A stretch of 64,000 bases of DNA, taken from contig NZ_LJSD01000044.1 of assembly GCF_001303895.1 (NCBI RefSeq), forward strand, positions 1 to 64,000, written 5' to 3'. Under the pieces are notes generated by a model. The model worked only from the letters and a program-made list of their open reading frames with translations, ran no database searches and was not told the origin of the DNA. Positions 1 through 8,748 of the stretch are shown piece by piece. Source of the DNA: Mesorhizobium sp. 1M-11 (GTDB taxonomy: Bacteria; Pseudomonadota; Alphaproteobacteria; Rhizobiales; Rhizobiaceae). Made by a program: the position numbers and the translations under genes. Every line of letters begins with the position of its first letter. Position 1 is the stretch's first letter.

Positions 1-660
1 TTCGGTGCCTGCGTGGCCGGTACCGGCAAATTCATCTGCATCGGCCTCAACTATGCCGATCACGCCGCCGAATCCGGCCTGCAGGTGCCGCCGGAACCGG
101 TGGTCTTCATGAAGGCGACATCCGCCATCGTCGGCCCGGATGACGATGTCCTGATCCCGCGCGGCTCGCAGAAGACCGACTGGGAGGTCGAACTCGGCGT
201 CGTCATCGGCAAGACCGCGAAATATGTCTCGGAAGCCGAAGCGCTGGATTATGTGGCCGGCTACTGCGTCGCCCACGATGTCTCGGAGCGTGCGTTCCAG
301 ACCGAGCGCTCCGGCCAATGGACCAAGGGCAAGAGCTGCGACACCTTCGGGCCCATCGGCCCGTGGCTGGTGACCAAGGACGAGGTCAAGGATCCGCAGG
401 ATCTCAAGATGTGGCTTACCGTGAACGGCGAGACGATGCAGAACGGTTCGACCAGGACGATGGTCTACGGCGTCGCCTTCCTGGTTTCGTATCTGTCGCA
501 GTTCATGAGCCTGCAGCCGGGCGACATCATCTCCACCGGCACGCCGCCCGGCGTCGGCATGGGCATGAAGCCGCCGCGCTATCTCAAATCAGGCGATGTC
601 GTCGAACTCGGCATCGAAGGGCTCGGCAGCCAGCGCCAGACGTTCCGCGCCGATAGCTGA
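1..660 (+). CDS. FAH-family hydrolase, probable 2,4-diketo-3-deoxy-L-fuconate hydrolase (5' truncated)
   Basis: The frame is open from the first base of the window to a TGA at 658-660, so the N-terminus lies upstream; FAH-fold proteins of this type are about 280 residues and 219 are visible. The start of the visible part (GLNYADHAAE) and the metal-site pattern (E-x-E in WEVELGVVIG, Asp in AHDVSER) are those of the fumarylacetoacetate hydrolase superfamily. The gene sits 12 nt before L-fuconate dehydratase. In the non-phosphorylative L-fucose pathway an FAH-family enzyme cleaves the 2,4-diketo-3-deoxy acid to pyruvate and lactate, so I infer that role from context. A generic acylpyruvase or ureidoglycolate-lyase-like enzyme is the alternative. 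Confidence 0.85.
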   Translation, partial: FGACVAGTGKFICIGLNYADHAAESGLQVPPEPVVFMKATSAIVGPDDDVLIPRGSQKTDWEVELGVVIGKTAKYVSEAEALDYVAGYCVAHDVSERAFQTERSGQWTKGKSCDTFGPIGPWLVTKDEVKDPQDLKMWLTVNGETMQNGSTRTMVYGVAFLVSYLSQFMSLQPGDIISTGTPPGVGMGMKPPRYLKSGDVVELGIEGLGSQRQTFRADS

Positions 661-672
661 GTTGGGTAGAAC

Positions 673-1950
673 ATGACAAGCATCACCGGCCTTCGCGTTT
701 TCGACCTGCGCTTTCCGACCTCGCTGAGCCTCGACGGTTCGGACGCGATGAACCCGGATCCGGATTATTCGGCTGCCTATGTTATCCTCGACACCGACAG
801 GTCAGACCTCAAGGGACATGGTCTGACCTTTACCATCGGTCGTGGCAACGAGATTTGCTGTGCCGCCATAGAGGCATTGCGTCATCTCGTCGTCGGATTG
901 GACCTCGATTGGGTCAAGCACGACCACGGCCGTTTCTGGCACCACCTCACCGGTGACAGCCAGTTGCGCTGGATCGGGCCTGACAAGGGGGCCATGCATC
1001 TTGCCGTCGGCGCGGTGGTCAACGCGGTCTGGGACCTTTGGGCCAAGCAAGCAGGCAAGCCGGTCTGGCGGCTGGTCTCGGAAATGAGCCCCGAGGAGCT
1101 CGTGCGCATCGTCGACTTCCGCTATCTCACCGATGCGATCACGCCCGCCGAGGCGCTTGAAATCCTGAAGAAAGCCGAAGCCGGCAAGGTCGAGCGTATC
1201 GCGACGCTCGAGCGTGAAGGCTATCCCTGCTATACCACTTCTGCTGGTTGGCTCGGCTATCCCGACGATAAATTGAAGCGCCTTTGCCAGGAGGCGGTGG
1301 ACCAGGGATTCAATCACATCAAGCTGAAGGTGGGCCGCGACCGCACCGACGATATCCGTCGCCTTCGGATCGCTCGCGAGGTCATCCGGCCGCAACGCTT
1401 CCTGATGATCGACGCGAACCAGGTCTGGGAAGTCGATCAGGCGATCGACTGGCTGAAGGACCTCGCCTTCGCCAAGCCCTATTTCATCGAAGAGCCGACC
1501 AGCCCCGACGATGTGGCCGGCCATGCCAGGATCCGCAAATCGGTAGCGCCGATCAAGGTCGCCACCGGCGAGATGTGCCAGAATCGGATCCTGTTCAAGC
1601 AGTTCATCGCCGGCGGCGCCATCGACGTGGTGCAGATCGATTCTTGCCGAATGGGCGGGCTGAACGAGGTGTTGGCGGTGCTGCTGATGGCGGCCAAGTT
1701 CGATCTGCCCGTCTGGCCGCATGCGGGCGGCGTCGGCCTGTGCGAATACGTCCAGCATCTGTCGATGATCGATTATGTTGCCGTCTCCGGAACCAAGGAT
1801 GGGCGTGTGATCGAGTATGTCGACCATTTGCACGAGCATTTCCTGGATCCCTGCGTGATCGCAAACGCTGCCTACATGCCACCTACGACGCCGGGGTTTT
1901 CGATCGAGATGAAGGAAACGACACTGGATAGTTATCAGTTCGAGGGCTGA
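673..1950 (+). CDS. fucD: L-fuconate dehydratase (enolase superfamily)
   Basis: This 425-residue cytoplasmic enzyme is expected to dehydrate L-fuconate to 2-keto-3-deoxy-L-fuconate. The N-terminal capping domain is followed by the barrel with the acid-sugar-dehydratase residues in order: Lys219 in IKLKVG, metal ligands Asp247 (MIDAN), Glu273 (FIEEP) and Glu300 (ATGE), and His350 (WPHAGG). These lie one residue from the positions I recall for the characterised Xanthomonas enzyme. The length and N-terminus (ITGLRVFDLRFPTS) are typical. It follows the FAH-type hydrolase by 12 nt, so both belong to one L-fucose-type catabolic operon whose other members lie left of the window. Its end overlaps the convergent downstream gene by 16 nt. 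Confidence 0.92.
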   Translation: MTSITGLRVFDLRFPTSLSLDGSDAMNPDPDYSAAYVILDTDRSDLKGHGLTFTIGRGNEICCAAIEALRHLVVGLDLDWVKHDHGRFWHHLTGDSQLRWIGPDKGAMHLAVGAVVNAVWDLWAKQAGKPVWRLVSEMSPEELVRIVDFRYLTDAITPAEALEILKKAEAGKVERIATLEREGYPCYTTSAGWLGYPDDKLKRLCQEAVDQGFNHIKLKVGRDRTDDIRRLRIAREVIRPQRFLMIDANQVWEVDQAIDWLKDLAFAKPYFIEEPTSPDDVAGHARIRKSVAPIKVATGEMCQNRILFKQFIAGGAIDVVQIDSCRMGGLNEVLAVLLMAAKFDLPVWPHAGGVGLCEYVQHLSMIDYVAVSGTKDGRVIEYVDHLHEHFLDPCVIANAAYMPPTTPGFSIEMKETTLDSYQFEG

Positions 1951-3137
1951 TCGACGCCGGCATGAGCGGCGAGCATGGTCGACGGCCGCAGCTTCAGCTT
2001 CGTCAGCTCCAGCGCATCATCTTCGGACAACACCTCCGGACGTCGTGGACAGGAGTCTATATCAACGGTTCGTCTTTCTCCGGCCGCGACCAAAATGGAT
2101 TCCATCACGTCGAGAACGTGGCTTGCAAGCACACCCGAGGAGCGATGCGGCTTGCCAAGCAGGATGGCGCTCGACATTTCCGCGACGCCAAGCCCGCGAT
2201 AATTCGCGAATTGCTGCGATGGATCCCCCGACGGGGACCAGTTCGGACGACCGAGCGGAGCCGTGTCGCTTCCCCTCACATCCCACGCGCCGCCGTCCAT
2301 TCCGATCGAAACCGAACCACCATACGTGTCTGGGTCGGGGACCAGCATGGTGCCGGCATTTCCATGGATTTCGATCGACTGGCGCCCATGAAGCCTGACA
2401 TCCCAACTGAACATGGCATTGACGATAGCACCGCTGCGAAATTTCAGGAGCGCCATGATGGTCGTCGGCGTTTCAACAAGGATGCGCCGCCCCTGTTGCG
2501 GGCCGGCCGCTGTGACGAGCCGCTCCCGGAACCCCGTGCTCGCTTCGGCCTGGACACTGGCGACCGGACCCAGAAGGTTCACAAGGGTCGTCAAGTAGTA
2601 GGGGCCGATATCGAGGACGGGTCCACCGCCTGCCTTGAAGAAAAATTCGGGATTGGGATGCCGATGCTCCATGCCCGAGGACAGGAACATGCAGACGCCG
2701 GAAGTGACCGTTCCGATCTCTCCGGCGTCGATCACGCCGCGAGCCAGCCTTCCGCCCGCGCCAAGAAAAGTGTCCGGCGCGCAGCCGAGCAGAAGAGAGC
2801 GGCTCCTCGCCTCGGCCACAAGGGCGCGCCCCGTAGCGGCTTCGACAGCCAGGGGCTTTTCACTAAAGACATGTTTGTCTGCGCTCAAGGCATCCCGCGT
2901 TACGTCGGCATGGCTTGCAGGCGGGGTCAGGTTGACGACGATGCCGATATCGTCACGCTTCAAAAGCTGGTCGACATCGAGCGCCTCGATACCGAATTGA
3001 GCCGCACGGCGCACCGCGGCGTCCCTGTTGCGTCCCGCGCAAGCGACGACGCGAACTCCCGCAAACAAATTGAGATTGCGAAGATAGATTGAAGAAATGT
3101 CACCCGTACCGATGACCCCTACCCCGATCCTTTCCAT
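1935..3137 (-). CDS. Gfo/Idh/MocA-family NAD(P)-dependent oxidoreductase
   Basis: The protein is about 400 residues from the ATG at 3137, which has AGGAG 12 nt upstream; the longer frame to 3233 would run into the preceding gene. The N-terminus shows a Rossmann dinucleotide site (VGVIGTGDISS) and the family signature EKPLAV near residue 95, followed by the alpha/beta substrate domain. Such enzymes oxidise a sugar or inositol-type hydroxyl in the cytoplasm. It is the last gene of a leftward operon carrying a sugar ABC transporter, a SIS-domain protein and a ROK kinase, so it probably processes the imported sugar. The exact substrate cannot be read from sequence. Confidence 0.85.
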   Translation of the reverse strand: MERIGVGVIGTGDISSIYLRNLNLFAGVRVVACAGRNRDAAVRRAAQFGIEALDVDQLLKRDDIGIVVNLTPPASHADVTRDALSADKHVFSEKPLAVEAATGRALVAEARSRSLLLGCAPDTFLGAGGRLARGVIDAGEIGTVTSGVCMFLSSGMEHRHPNPEFFFKAGGGPVLDIGPYYLTTLVNLLGPVASVQAEASTGFRERLVTAAGPQQGRRILVETPTTIMALLKFRSGAIVNAMFSWDVRLHGRQSIEIHGNAGTMLVPDPDTYGGSVSIGMDGGAWDVRGSDTAPLGRPNWSPSGDPSQQFANYRGLGVAEMSSAILLGKPHRSSGVLASHVLDVMESILVAAGERRTVDIDSCPRRPEVLSEDDALELTKLKLRPSTMLAAHAGVDQPSN

Positions 3138-3210
3138 ATCTATCCGGCTCTCCTTGGCGGCTTCGTGGCGGCGAATTTGTTGAAGCGGCAGCCGGACTGG
3201 GGCTCCATCT

Positions 3211-4152
3211 TCAATCTTGCGTCTCCGAGGCACGATAGGCGGCGCCGATCAGCCCGGCGTCGTCTCCAAGTTCTGCCCGAACGATCTCGGGAACGGGATG
3301 TCCCGACAGAATACGCTCTTCCATGCTGCGCACGATTTGCGGATGCATCAGGTCCAGTGCTTTTGACACCCCGCCCCCAAGCACGATGCGCTGTGGCGAA
3401 TAGAGATGCTGGATATTGGCGAAGCCAGCCGCCAGCCATTCCGCCTCAATGCTGAGAATGGCCAGCGCCGCGGGGCACTTTTCCCTGGCGGCGCGGCTCA
3501 CATGTTCGCCGGTCGGCGCATCTTCTCCCGCCACTTTCGCCAACAAGGACGAGGGCGCTTTTTCAATCGCCGCCTTGGCGGCGCGCGCCAGTGCAGTGCC
3601 CGAGGCCACGGCCTCCCAGCAACCCTGGCGCCCGCATGAGCAAACAGCCGAATGGTCCGTTATGCGCGTGTGCCCGACTTCGCCGGCAAGGCCGCGAAAG
3701 CCGCGTATCATTCTGCCCTCCGCCACGATCCCGCCCCCAATGCCCGTGCTGACGGTTACATAGGCGAAATTCGAAAAGCCTTTGCCGCCTCCGGCACGCC
3801 ACTCGCCCAGTGCTGCCACCTTTGCGTCGTTTTCGAGAATCACGGTCAAGCCCGTGCGATCAGAGAGGATCTTTTCCAAAGGCACGCTGTTCCATCCCGG
3901 CAACGCCGGAATATCGAGAACCATCCCCTTTTCGCCATCGAAGGCTCCGGGAACGCCAATGCCGATCGCCACCGTATCCCGCTGGCGCACTGCACCGACA
4001 AGCGCCTCCATTTGAGCGACAACGGCCTGCGGGCCGCCAAGCCGATCCGTCGTGGCATGACGCCGGTCGAGCATTGTCCCGTCGAGACGCGCCGCCGCCA
4101 CGCGAAGCTGTGTTCCTCCCAGATCGATTCCAATGAAGGATGGCTCAGGCAT
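3211..4152 (-). CDS. ROK-family sugar kinase
   Basis: The 313-residue protein starts at the ATG at 4152, with AGGAAAG 5 nt upstream. It has the ROK/actin-like ATP site (IDLGGTQ, residues 9-15), the catalytic Asp in ENDA (Asp109), and the zinc motif His161 with CSCGRQGC (171-178). It has no N-terminal helix-turn-helix, so it is a kinase rather than a repressor. Family members phosphorylate glucose, N-acetylglucosamine, N-acetylmannosamine or fructose in the cytoplasm. Its position between a SIS-domain gene and a Gfo/Idh gene in a sugar-transport operon suggests it phosphorylates the imported sugar or amino-sugar. Confidence 0.87.
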   Translation of the reverse strand: MPEPSFIGIDLGGTQLRVAAARLDGTMLDRRHATTDRLGGPQAVVAQMEALVGAVRQRDTVAIGIGVPGAFDGEKGMVLDIPALPGWNSVPLEKILSDRTGLTVILENDAKVAALGEWRAGGGKGFSNFAYVTVSTGIGGGIVAEGRMIRGFRGLAGEVGHTRITDHSAVCSCGRQGCWEAVASGTALARAAKAAIEKAPSSLLAKVAGEDAPTGEHVSRAAREKCPAALAILSIEAEWLAAGFANIQHLYSPQRIVLGGGVSKALDLMHPQIVRSMEERILSGHPVPEIVRAELGDDAGLIGAAYRASETQD

Positions 4153-4245
4153 GATTGCTTTCCTGGCTGGAGCGGAAAAATCGGCGGCGCGCCGTCTTCG
4201 GGATCGGTCCTGGGGCAATGCTTGCGCTTGCCCCAGCAGTTCCGG

Positions 4246-5250
4246 CTAGGCGGTAACCTTGGTCGTGAAACGCGGCGAGCCAATGCCTTGCGGGATAAGG
4301 CGGCGGGCTACAGCTATGTTGAAGTTCTGCAAAGCGAGCAGCATGCTCATCGCCGCACCGAGTCCGGCGCCCACAGGCAATTCGACATGTGTGCATCCAT
4401 CGATCGCCGTGCCGCCTGAAGCGTCAAACAGGACCACATTGCAACCGCCCTCGACGGATGTTTTCGCCAGTTGCGCAACGCCCGGCGCATCGCAGGCCGC
4501 ACTGCGCAACAGGAGGACAGCCAGACCGGGGCGCAGGACTTCGAATGGTCCGTGTCTGAATTGACCGCCTTCGAAGCCGATGGTCGGGACGCGGGCCAGT
4601 TCCATAAGGGACAGCGCCGCGCTTTCCGCAACGCCGGCCATGGAATGACGTCCTGAGAATATGTAGGCGTCGGACCCCGCCAGCGCTTCGTCCACAGCCT
4701 CTATCGAGGCGGGCGCAGTCGCGAGAGCCGCGCGCAGTTGATCCTGTGGCGCCCCAAGTGCCTCCAGGACGGCCCCATGCATGGCTACCGTCAGAATGAT
4801 GGAACGGGTCGCCGCAAACGCATGTTCGGTGCCGCCTGCCGCCGCGATGAACGCCTTGACGTTCTTCGCCAGCGTGCTGCCGCTTTCCAGAGTCAATCCG
4901 AAACGCTCCTCCTGGCCTGCCGGTGTCCGGAGAAGCTCGACGATTTCCCCGGACTCGCCAGATTGCGATACGATGACAGCCGTTCGAGGTCCGTCCGGCA
5001 GCGGAGACATCAGAACCTCGGATGCATTGATCGCGCGGGTGTCGATCCCAAGGTCGCGATAGAGCGGTTCTGCGATCCGGTTGACGTGCTGCGATCCTCC
5101 CATTGCATAAAGAACAAGTCTTTTCGTACGGCGAATGCTTTCGGCGATCTGTTCCGCGATCGGCCCGGCGGCTTCGAGCGTGGCCAGTGCATCAGAGCAT
5201 TGCCGGCCCATTTCGACATGCATCAGATCAAGGCCGGGATGTTGGGACAT
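4246..5250 (-). CDS. SIS-domain sugar isomerase/deaminase-like protein
   Basis: The start at 5250 is preceded by GGAG at 7 nt, giving 334 residues. Two SIS modules are visible; the first has the phosphosugar-binding motif SQSGESGE near residue 95, and the second has FRHGPFE, typical of GlmS-C and FrlB/AgaS-like proteins. No glutaminase domain is present, so it is not a complete glucosamine-6-phosphate synthase. Family members deaminate, isomerise or deglycate phosphorylated amino-sugars. Together with the ROK kinase just downstream it suggests phosphorylation followed by isomerisation or deamination of an imported amino-sugar or Amadori-type compound. That substrate class is inference. Confidence 0.82.
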   Translation of the reverse strand: MSQHPGLDLMHVEMGRQCSDALATLEAAGPIAEQIAESIRRTKRLVLYAMGGSQHVNRIAEPLYRDLGIDTRAINASEVLMSPLPDGPRTAVIVSQSGESGEIVELLRTPAGQEERFGLTLESGSTLAKNVKAFIAAAGGTEHAFAATRSIILTVAMHGAVLEALGAPQDQLRAALATAPASIEAVDEALAGSDAYIFSGRHSMAGVAESAALSLMELARVPTIGFEGGQFRHGPFEVLRPGLAVLLLRSAACDAPGVAQLAKTSVEGGCNVVLFDASGGTAIDGCTHVELPVGAGLGAAMSMLLALQNFNIAVARRLIPQGIGSPRFTTKVTA

Positions 5251-5393
5251 GATGGAACTCCATTCAAAGAAAAGCGAAAGACAGATTGTGAGGGCGTGGC
5301 GGCGCCGGCCTTCAAGGCGATCCAGGCGCACGCTGATCCGCGCTTCCGGGGCGCCCCCGATGAGAGCGCGCCCGGCGGCTAAATTCTGCCCAT

Positions 5394-6215
5394 CTATTTA
5401 CCGGCGCCTCCGAGCAAGCCGCGCACGAAGGATTTCTGGAACACGAGATACGCAACCATCACCGGCAGAATCGACACGAGCGTCCCCGCCATCAATGGCC
5501 CGTATTCGACCTGAAGACTGGACGCGAAGCCCGAGATCTGAACGGTGACGGGGCGCGATTGATCGCTCGATGTCAGCGTTATCGCAAACAGCAGGTCGTT
5601 CCAGATCGCCCGGCTTTGAATGATTGCAAGCGCCGCGAGGCCCGAGGTCGAGGCGGGCAGCAGAAGCTTCCAGAAGTAACGGGCGGGACCACACCCATCG
5701 ATGAGCGCCGCCTCGTACATGGAGCGCGGAACGGAGGCGAAGAAATTGCGCATGAAGAATGTGCAGAATGGAACCGCATAAGCAGTATGCACGAGCCACA
5801 TTCCTGCGATGGTGTCGTACAGACCAAGCCCCTGGACAAGGAAGAAGAGCGGGATCTGTACGATCTGGAACGGTACGAGCATGCCGGTCAGCAGAATAAA
5901 ATATACGAACTTCCCCCCTGCGCCTCGCATATAGGCGAGCGGATATCCGGCCACCGCTCCGATCAGGATGGAAAGCGCGACCGCTGGAACGGTGATCGCA
6001 ATGGAATTGATCAGGCCGCGGCCCATCCGCGAGAAGGCGATCGAATAATTCTGCCAATAGAATTCGCCCGGAAAGGAGAGCACCTGGGTCAGTTCCGGAG
6101 GCGACTTGAAGGATGTCAGGACGGCAATGACGAGCGGCGCCATGAAGATCACGGCGAAGACGACAAGGACCGTTCTGGTCAGCGCGGTCTGATGTTGTTG
6201 CAAGGCGGCACTCAT
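5394..6215 (-). CDS. Carbohydrate ABC transporter permease (MalG type)
   Basis: This 273-residue inner-membrane permease starts at 6215, overlapping the stop of the upstream permease by one base (TAATG), which implies translational coupling. It has about six membrane segments and the cytoplasmic EAA loop (YEAALIDGCGPARYFWKLLLP) that docks to the ATPase. The longer open frame upstream is out of phase with the real first permease and is not coding. It pairs with the MalF-type permease at 6215-7120 and the binding protein at 7178-8452. The ATPase is probably the gene at 11475 across the divergent promoter. Confidence 0.92.
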   Translation of the reverse strand: MSAALQQHQTALTRTVLVVFAVIFMAPLVIAVLTSFKSPPELTQVLSFPGEFYWQNYSIAFSRMGRGLINSIAITVPAVALSILIGAVAGYPLAYMRGAGGKFVYFILLTGMLVPFQIVQIPLFFLVQGLGLYDTIAGMWLVHTAYAVPFCTFFMRNFFASVPRSMYEAALIDGCGPARYFWKLLLPASTSGLAALAIIQSRAIWNDLLFAITLTSSDQSRPVTVQISGFASSLQVEYGPLMAGTLVSILPVMVAYLVFQKSFVRGLLGGAGK

Positions 6216-7120
6216 TATTCGGCCTCGCTGTCTTGCACACGGCTCGACATGTAGAGGATGTAGGGCATGATCACGACGGCAGCGATCAGCAGCAGGTAAA
6301 CCGACACGGCGCTGGCGCGGCCCATCTCGAAGCGGCCGAACGCCAGATCGTACATCTGGGTCGCCAGCACCTCCGACGAATAGGCAGGCCCGCCCTGCGT
6401 CATCGCCCAGACGATGTCGAACAGGCGCATGGCGTCGATGGCCGACATTCCGAGAACGATGATGGTGGATGGCCAGAGCAGCGGGAAGCTGACTTTCCAG
6501 AAAATCTGCCAGGACGTGGCGCCCTCGATGCGCGCCGCCTCGATGCATTCAGTTGGAATATTGCGCAACCCGGCGAAGAAAACGAGGAATGCGAAACCTG
6601 TCGTCCACCAGGCGACCGCACCCATCAGCGAAGCATTGACGACCGCGGGGTCGCCCAGCCAGTTTTGCGCCGCCCAGCCCAGGCCGGCGAGATCGAGCAC
6701 TGTGGTGATCAGTCCGTTTGTCGGCTCATACATCCAGCGCCATATGGCGGCCACGGCGACGGCGGGGATGGTGAAGGGCAGAAAGAATATTATCCTGTAG
6801 ACGCTTTCGCCGCGGATGCCACGATCGAGGATGGCGGCGAGCATGAGGCCAATACCCGTGGGGACAATGAGCATGAACGCGACCCAGGCTATGTTGTTCA
6901 GGACGGCGTTGAAGAAGCGGGGCTGGGCGAGCAGCGTCTTGTAGTTTTGCAGGCCGACCCAGCGCATGTCCGGCGAGAAGCCGTCCCAGCTGTGCATCGA
7001 CAGATAGACGCTTGAGATGATCGGATAGACATAGAACGTCGCGAACAAGGCGACGGGCAGCGCGAGAAACGCCAGATGCGTACGCGTTGTACGGGTGGGA
7101 ATCCATTCGCGCGGAATCAT
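6215..7120 (-). CDS. Carbohydrate ABC transporter permease (MalF type)
   Basis: The 301-residue protein has six predicted membrane segments, starting with LAFLALPVALFATFYVYPII, and an EAA loop (IEAARIEGATSWQIFWKVSFPLL) near the C-terminal third. It forms the heterodimeric membrane channel with the following MalG-type permease. It lies 57 nt downstream of the binding-protein gene, separated by a strong hairpin at 7146-7170 that probably reduces read-through, so the permeases are made in smaller amounts than the binding protein. The substrate is a carbohydrate by family, not further specified. Confidence 0.92.
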   Translation of the reverse strand: MIPREWIPTRTTRTHLAFLALPVALFATFYVYPIISSVYLSMHSWDGFSPDMRWVGLQNYKTLLAQPRFFNAVLNNIAWVAFMLIVPTGIGLMLAAILDRGIRGESVYRIIFFLPFTIPAVAVAAIWRWMYEPTNGLITTVLDLAGLGWAAQNWLGDPAVVNASLMGAVAWWTTGFAFLVFFAGLRNIPTECIEAARIEGATSWQIFWKVSFPLLWPSTIIVLGMSAIDAMRLFDIVWAMTQGGPAYSSEVLATQMYDLAFGRFEMGRASAVSVYLLLIAAVVIMPYILYMSSRVQDSEAE

Positions 7121-7145
7121 GCCGGACCCTTCGATGCCAAAAATA

Positions 7146-7170
7146 GGAGCGGCTCCTCGCGAGCCGCTCC
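7146..7170 (-). terminator. Hairpin between binding-protein and permease genes
   Basis: A perfect 10-bp inverted repeat (GGAGCGGCTC / GAGCCGCTCC) has a 5-nt loop. Read on the minus strand it lies 7 nt after the binding-protein stop and is followed by TATTTTT, so it has the form of an intrinsic terminator. Because the permease genes follow, it is probably a partial terminator or a 3'-end stabiliser for the binding-protein mRNA. Confidence 0.7.
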
Positions 7171-7177
7171 ACGACTC

Positions 7178-8452
7178 TTACCAAGCTATGAAGGCCTTGT
7201 TGGCCAACGCTTCCTGGCGAAGCCCCTCAAGAGTCGAGATCACCTCGGCCTTCGTGGCATCCGAGGGATCTATGGCGAAACGCTGGATCTGGTTGCCGAG
7301 TTCTGTTCCCAGTGCGGTGGGCAGGAGGAAGAAGAGGTTCGGCAGGACGGCGTCTTTCGCCGAAGCGTCGGAAAACTGCTTGGCCAGCTTCGCGCCGGCA
7401 TAGTTATAGACCGAAGCGTCCACTTTCACATTGGGTGCGAGCGAGCCCTTCGGCACCGCGAAGGCCGCCTGCCCCTCCGGCGATGCGGCGGCGACGAGGA
7501 ACTGATTGGCCGCGGCTATCGTCGCCTCGGGGCCGGCGGGAACGGCCAGCACATCCATCTGGAAGACCGACTTGCCGACTGTGCCGGGCGCCTGGAAGAG
7601 ATCGAAACCCTCGCCGCCCTTGAAGCCTGCTTGTTCGAAATAGGCGGCGACCCACGCTCCCATCATGAACATGCCCGTCGAGCCGTTCACGACATCGTCG
7701 GCGGTCTGCGTCCAGGTCTTGCCACTCCAGTTCTTGGCGTAGCAGGGGATCATCTTGTCGCGATAGAGATCGAGAGCCTTGGAAAATTCCGGGCTGTCGA
7801 AGCCCAACTCGCCGCGTGCGATCTTGTAGTAGCCTTCCTCGCCGACGATCGAAACAAGCGGCGAATAGAAGTTGTAAAGGCTCCAGAACGTGCCGCCCGC
7901 ATTCCCGAGCGGCTGGTATCCCGCCTTGGAAAGGGCGGAGCAGGCCTTTGCGAAGCTGTCCCAGTCGGTCGGCACCTCAAGCCCCAGCTCCTTGAAGAGC
8001 TTGACGTTGTAGAAGACGTTGTTGATCAATGAGAGATCGAACGGGACACCGTAAGGCTGGCCGCCGATCTTCACGACCCTTTGCACGCCGGCGGGAAAAA
8101 TCTCGTCCCCCTTGATCTGTTCCCAGACGTCCGGGATCGGATGCAGGCGGCCGCCATCCACAAAGGCTTTGAGCTCGAAGGCCATCGAGCTTTGATAGGC
8201 TGCCGGCGGGCGGCCACCGAGAAACGCGGTCTGCAGCTGGCGGCGCAACTCGACGACGTTGCCCGGAACGACGACGCCTGTGAATTTCGCGTCCTTCGCT
8301 TGGCTGTTGCTGTAGTCGATAAGCGCGTTCATGCCGGCAAGTTCGGAACCTGCCGCGTAGTAGTGCCATACCTCGAAATTGTCCTGCGCATAGGCGGATG
8401 AGCCCAACAGAGCCGTCAACGCCATCGCGCCAAGAAAAGTGGATTTACTCAT
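7178..8452 (-). CDS. Extracellular carbohydrate-binding protein of ABC transporter (family 1)
   Basis: The 424-residue protein starts with a Sec signal peptide (MSKSTFLGAMALTALLGSSAYA, cleavage before QDNFEVWHYY) and continues as a family-1 (MalE/UgpB-like) binding protein. A GAGG ribosome site lies 7 nt before the ATG. It acts in the periplasm and delivers a carbohydrate to the permeases encoded downstream. It is the first gene of the leftward half of the divergon controlled by the ROK regulator at 8749. The substrate is unknown; the neighbouring kinase and SIS genes suggest a sugar or amino-sugar. Confidence 0.92.
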   Translation of the reverse strand: MSKSTFLGAMALTALLGSSAYAQDNFEVWHYYAAGSELAGMNALIDYSNSQAKDAKFTGVVVPGNVVELRRQLQTAFLGGRPPAAYQSSMAFELKAFVDGGRLHPIPDVWEQIKGDEIFPAGVQRVVKIGGQPYGVPFDLSLINNVFYNVKLFKELGLEVPTDWDSFAKACSALSKAGYQPLGNAGGTFWSLYNFYSPLVSIVGEEGYYKIARGELGFDSPEFSKALDLYRDKMIPCYAKNWSGKTWTQTADDVVNGSTGMFMMGAWVAAYFEQAGFKGGEGFDLFQAPGTVGKSVFQMDVLAVPAGPEATIAAANQFLVAAASPEGQAAFAVPKGSLAPNVKVDASVYNYAGAKLAKQFSDASAKDAVLPNLFFLLPTALGTELGNQIQRFAIDPSDATKAEVISTLEGLRQEALANKAFIAW

Positions 8453-8748
8453 GACCGGACCTCACCATTGCGCGCCCCTCGAGCGCCTTAAATAATCTTC
8501 TTACAAGAAAAATACTGCGACACAGAGACAGGCCTTGTCAACACAGCCAGCGCGTGGCCACCGATAAATCTGAAAAGAAAATGTCCAGAATCACGCGCAA
8601 ATCGGCATAAATACGTTTAATTTCAAATGGTTAAAGAAATTCCTCCGAAATATCCGCTATTTGCGCCGGCTGTGAAGCTTCGCTTTTTTAGCTTGACCAT
8701 CAGCCGTTTTTCCAACTATTTTTCTGTCAAATAGAAAAAGATACACCA
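8453..8748. promoter_or_regulatory. AT-rich divergent promoter region
   Basis: This 296-nt spacer between the divergent binding-protein and ROK-repressor genes is much more AT-rich than its flanks, as expected for two back-to-back promoters. Besides the operator-like repeat at 8719-8739 it holds a 6-bp repeat AATTTC/GAAATT (8619-8641) and a short palindrome TTCTT-AC-AAGAA (8498-8509). The latter reads into AGAAAAATAC, resembling AGAAAAAGATAC by the repressor start. I could not assign individual -35/-10 boxes with confidence. Confidence 0.6.
8719..8739. promoter_or_regulatory. Candidate operator of the ROK repressor
   Basis: TTTTTCT and AGAAAAA form a perfect 7-bp inverted repeat with a 7-nt spacer, ending 9 nt before the repressor start at 8749. 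An overlapping repeat CTATTT/AAATAG is also present. AT-rich palindromes are usual for NagC/Mlc-type ROK repressors, so autoregulation is plausible; binding is inferred only. Confidence 0.5.
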
